Assembly: GCA_015660155.1 (NCBI GenBank)
Contig: DQLO01000075.1
Location: 1 to 8,178 of the forward strand
Direction: 5' to 3'
Source: Verrucomicrobiota bacterium
GTDB taxonomy: Bacteria; Verrucomicrobiota; Verrucomicrobiia; Limisphaerales; UBA1100
Length of the DNA stretch: 8,178 nt
The position numbers and the translations under genes are program-made. Of this stretch, positions 6,901 through 8,178 are shown piece by piece (within the stretch, counting starts at the first letter, position 1; every line of letters starts with the position of its first letter). The notes beneath the pieces were generated by a model, which was not told the DNA's origin, ran no database searches, and worked only from the letters and a program-made list of their open reading frames with translations.

Positions 6901-7248
6901 GCGTCCCGCGCGCAGGAATACGACTGACAATGCCTCCAGCCGTTTCTTGCCCTTCGCCTTCGCCACGTCATCCCACCAATCATCCCCGGGAAAATCCTTG
7001 CGGCTCAGCTTCAGCTTGGAAAAATAATCCTCCAGCAACAGCCACGCCCGCTGCTCGTCCTTGCATTTGGCGAACAGCTCGAGGATGTCCTCGCGCTCAT
7101 CCACGTCCTCGCGGGAGTCAGCTAGCTCGCGGCGCAAATCGGCCAACATGCCATAGGCATCCTCCAGCGCGGTGGCGTGCGCATCATATTTCAACGCCGC
7201 GCCACTCTTGGGCGCCGGCTTGCGTGTTCCTTTTTTACCTCGTGGCAT
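3970..7248 (-). CDS. SNF2/Rad54-family DEAD/DEAH-box helicase with long uncharacterised N-terminus
   Basis: This 1092-residue protein is a predicted ATP-dependent double-stranded-DNA translocase of superfamily 2. The SNF2 core starts near residue 627 with the Q-motif-like LRPYQ. Motif I is DDMGLGKT with Lys658, followed by VVCPASVMHNW (Ia), motif II DEAQ (753-756), motif III LTGTPLENRLLDLWS, the second RecA domain from about residue 930 (VLVFSQF), motif V (LLSLRAAGTGLNLT) and motif VI (THRIGQ, His1034-Gln1038). Everything essential for ATPase activity is present. Residues 1-620 hold a basic start (MPRGKKGTRKP), helical charged stretches and a mixed region that I cannot assign; I see no SWIM-type zinc finger. 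Bacterial relatives are linked to transcription or DNA repair, but no partner gene is visible here. It stands alone, convergent with tRNA-Gln. No Shine-Dalgarno precedes the ATG at 7248. Confidence 0.93.
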   Translation of the reverse strand: MPRGKKGTRKPAPKSGAALKYDAHATALEDAYGMLADLRRELADSREDVDEREDILELFAKCKDEQRAWLLLEDYFSKLKLSRKDFPGDDWWDDVAKAKGKKRLEALSVVFLRAGRQMPAELNQHANLKRFNEIEKAERERAVFKELEHWMFPPAPNHLDAPRASIRAVAVPEPEDLDSSLQTLRVEFVVRRPRTGDRKKSITNLVDLTVRAAHEQELFPAEDWEFIEWVTEHYGDELKGHDSLSLTGQPLLQWLAHWGGQSRLQPGVDSPPYEFHGQLAELSPSLKNGTDILAFTHTLLLPDGREVPLEESKFFAGRPTMVLVDNTFYFLRNSPPASLLSKWVGNPRAPINKLSTRFITELRRTHVREGIDWNDLCESHTAKPLFILEMHGDRLELRLQAKSDIDGSLWEWTGHEWHIKAKGKRRADKPQVLEDERLEPSIEWLRKLDWFTPEPGLWVGDANENFLNVLASVWHERPQDAEFLGNDSFQRLFLKPKRLKPKLIVKGSGIDWLSVSTEWEEEGMKLTKKDLESLAQATSRFVKLPSKGWVELDVDATQRAQETMADLGLDGLETGTQKIAMEQAAHLGEDALAQFGDDKQAQKLRDRIEQFEGIPTNDLPEGILAELRPYQHSGFEFLCHLQSMRLGGILADDMGLGKTLQTLVYVKWLKHRKKRGKSNPCLVVCPASVMHNWKREVEKFTPDMSVLVLESGAARHEMRKQIPNFDIVVTNYSLLRRDLEDLQRYKFNAIILDEAQFIKNPGAQVTQSVKQLSCKIRLALTGTPLENRLLDLWSIVDFVQPGYLGDEKHFNSMYDPAGGDSEEAIANRRIARKRLSSRLRPILLRRVKTEVAKDLPERIEQRHDCELGTDQRKLYLAELRRSRDTVMETIQTKGVAKSRLQVLAALTRLRQICCHPSLVGNDSSSGKTDALFDLLEPLVAQGEKVLVFSQFVQMLKILEKDCGTREIPTHMLTGETKNRQDVVNAFQESEGAGIFLLSLRAAGTGLNLTTASYVVLYDPWWNPAVEAQAIDRTHRIGQTKTVNAYKLIAPGTVEEKIWNLQQSKRQTISDVLGEKGFAKSLTKTDLEFLFSE

Positions 7249-7256
7249 GTGTCAAA

Positions 7257-7262
7257 ATTCTA
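7257..7262 (-). promoter_or_regulatory. Possible -10 element for a leaderless helicase transcript
   Basis: Read on the minus strand this is TAGAAT, five of six matches to the sigma-70 -10 consensus. Only eight bases separate it from the helicase ATG, so transcription would begin at or next to the start codon. There is no good -35 element at 17 bp. The lack of a Shine-Dalgarno fits a leaderless start, but a single hexamer is weak evidence. Confidence 0.3.
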
Positions 7263-7293
7263 TGTCCAAAAACGGAAAGGTTATCCATGGCAG

Positions 7294-7313
7294 GTTGACG
7301 TTTCCCCGTCAAC
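7294..7313. promoter_or_regulatory. Inverted repeat upstream of the helicase gene
   Basis: GTTGACG (7294-7300) and CGTCAAC (7307-7313) are perfect 7-bp reverse complements around a six-base spacer, 46 bp upstream of the helicase start. It could be an operator for the helicase gene or a hairpin. The surrounding gap (7249-7475, 227 bp) is A-rich near 7320-7420 and contains no coding sequence I would support. Confidence 0.4.
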
Positions 7314-7475
7314 ACGAAATGAAATTTTTTTGGTACGCTGAAAAAAGAAATTCACTTGACCCCGGAAAAACCGTTGAAAGAAGCGTGTTTCAGAAAAAGC
7401 AAGCGTGGAAAAAGTTGAGCTTGCATCACAGGCCCGCAGCCCGCGTGGCGGTGAAGATTGTGGCGGGCGCGAACC

Positions 7476-7673
7476 CTAGCGGGAATGCCGGGCCACCAAT
7501 GGCACTGCCCCGGCCTCCTTGGCCTCGTGTTCACCCAACAGCCCCGGCAACAGAAACGTCGCCGGCGAAATGCTTTGATCCACGTGAATGCTAGAGCAAC
7601 CGGTTAGCCCAAATGCAAATATCGCCATCACTATTCCAAATCGAATAATGCGTTTGATGCTCATACACTCCAT
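7476..7673 (-). CDS. Small lipoprotein of unknown function
   Basis: This 65-residue protein has a clear lipoprotein signal peptide: Lys and Arg at residues 7-11, a hydrophobic stretch (FGIVMAIFAFG) and the lipobox LTGC with the lipidated Cys26. Signal peptidase II cleavage would leave a mature peptide of only 40 residues beginning CSSIHVDQSISPATFLLPGLL, with an acidic/basic tail and no Cys beyond the lipidated one. Residue 27 onward (SS, not Asp) suggests outer-membrane sorting by the usual +2 rule, if that rule applies in this organism. The start is uncertain: Met4 (7664) gives a tidier n-region and is preceded by GGAG at short spacing. It is transcribed away from the lipoprotein at the right edge. 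I do not recognise the family. Confidence 0.68.
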   Translation of the reverse strand: MECMSIKRIIRFGIVMAIFAFGLTGCSSIHVDQSISPATFLLPGLLGEHEAKEAGAVPLVARHSR

Positions 7674-7684
7674 CCGCCGACCCT

Positions 7685-7712
7685 ATCCTAGTGCGGGCAA
7701 AAAGCAACTCAA
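7685..7712 (-). promoter_or_regulatory. Possible sigma-70 promoter for the small lipoprotein
   Basis: On the minus strand TTGAGT (7707-7712) and TAGGAT (7685-7690) are separated by 16 bp. The predicted start of transcription lies a few bases before the ATG at 7673, which would favour Met4 (7664) or a near-leaderless message. Matches are partial, so this is tentative. Confidence 0.3.
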
Positions 7713-7806
7713 AAAGAGGGGATGACACGGGTGCTGAGCAGACCCAATCAGCTTTTCCGCTTGCTGATTATTCACACACTATCCCAAGCTTGTGAACAAC
7801 CTTCAG

Positions 7807-7834
7807 TTGACGAAGCCCGCAAATTCCATAGTCT
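7807..7834 (+). promoter_or_regulatory. Possible sigma-70 promoter for the right-edge lipoprotein
   Basis: TTGACG (7807-7812) is five of six to the -35 consensus and TAGTCT (7829-7834) is a weaker -10 element after a 16-bp spacer. Transcription would begin near 7841, just ahead of the AAGGAGG at 7854-7860. The rest of 7674-7806 holds nothing else I can name. Confidence 0.3.
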
Positions 7835-7848
7835 GCCCGCAGTTAAGG

Positions 7849-8178
7849 GTGACAAGGAGGATCCCAATTTACTATCTGCTGGCGCTTGCCGTCTCTGCAT
7901 TCACAGGATGCGGATACCTTAAGGGCAAGGAGGATCCATCGGCCAATCCCCTGGGCAGTGCCGGCAACAACTTCGGCCATGACGGCCCCAAGACGGGCCT
8001 CAAAGGCAACCCCAATCCCAGAACACATACACCGCCCCCCGTGCCCGCTGGCAACGATGCCGGTCGCGTGATGCTCGTGGATCAAGGCCTCGCTTTTGTG
8101 GTGGTGGAAATTGTCGGCTCCAAACTCCCGCCGCCCGAAATGCGCTCCCTCGTCATTCGCCAAGGCCGCGCCGTGGGC
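7849..8178 (+). CDS. Putative lipoprotein, 3' truncated by window edge
   Basis: The frame is open from 7768 to the window end and encodes a lipoprotein signal: from GTG 7849 it reads MTRRIPIYYLLALAVSAF and then the lipobox FTGC (Cys at 7909-7911). The mature part begins CGYLKGKEDPSANPLG, continues through a Gly/Asn/Pro-rich flexible linker (about 7936-8060) and enters a more ordered segment, GRVMLVDQGLAFVVVEIVG, that looks like the start of a small beta domain seen in PVC-group envelope proteins (from memory, unverified). No ATG is available before the signal peptide. GTG 7849 gives the right positive n-region but only a weak AAGG in front, while a full AAGGAGG (7854-7860) sits six bases before an in-frame ATT (7867). 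Function is unknown. Confidence 0.6.
   Translation, partial: MTRRIPIYYLLALAVSAFTGCGYLKGKEDPSANPLGSAGNNFGHDGPKTGLKGNPNPRTHTPPPVPAGNDAGRVMLVDQGLAFVVVEIVGSKLPPPEMRSLVIRQGRAVG

Noticed and set aside
7440..7469. GCCCGC/GCGGGC inverted repeat as a terminator for the small lipoprotein
   Set aside because: The loop is 18 bases and no T-run follows directly on the minus strand, so it does not meet intrinsic terminator criteria.
7172..7594. A 140-codon + strand open frame across the helicase/lipoprotein gap
   Set aside because: It starts antisense inside the helicase gene and ends antisense inside the lipoprotein, with no domain or ribosome site.

Overview
The window is a GC-rich bacterial chromosomal segment with tightly packed genes. 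It carries no transposase, integrase, phage gene or CRISPR array. Protein content is mostly housekeeping: a secretion/pilus ATPase, IspH, a tRNA-dihydrouridine synthase, a tRNA-Gln and a large SNF2-type helicase, plus lipoproteins. The IspH sequence, the small membrane-protein/winged-helix pair and the style of the lipoproteins suggest a Gram-negative bacterium, possibly from the Verrucomicrobiota/PVC or Acidobacteria-like groups. That placement is an impression from memory and was not tested.

Layout. Bases 1-747 (+) hold the C-terminal two-thirds of a GspE/PilB-family ATPase that enters from the left. Bases 748-865 hold a GC-rich hairpin and, just ahead of the next gene, a near-perfect 23-bp palindrome. 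Then come three overlapping + strand genes: a six-helix membrane protein (866-1492), a winged-helix regulator (1489-1887) and ispH (1856-2761). The first two overlap in ATGA and the regulator overlaps ispH by 32 bp, so the three probably form one transcript. ispH converges on a minus-strand dihydrouridine synthase (2724-3770) and their 3' coding ends overlap by 38 bp.

A tRNA-Gln(UUG) with encoded CCA (3821-3894, +) sits 50 bp from the synthase start on the opposite strand. It converges on a 1092-residue SNF2/Rad54-like helicase (3970-7248, -) whose N-terminal ~600 residues match nothing I can name. The right end holds a tiny minus-strand lipoprotein (7476-7673) divergent from a second lipoprotein (about 7849 onward, +) that runs off the window.

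Functional links. The clearest local module is membrane protein plus winged-helix regulator with a palindrome abutting the start codon, which looks like an autoregulated pair with ispH translated from the same message. The dihydrouridine synthase and tRNA-Gln share an intergenic gap and both belong to translation. No multi-gene defence or mobile system is evident. The best leads are the putative operator, the unexplained helicase N-terminus with its possible leaderless start, and the unusual start of the last lipoprotein.
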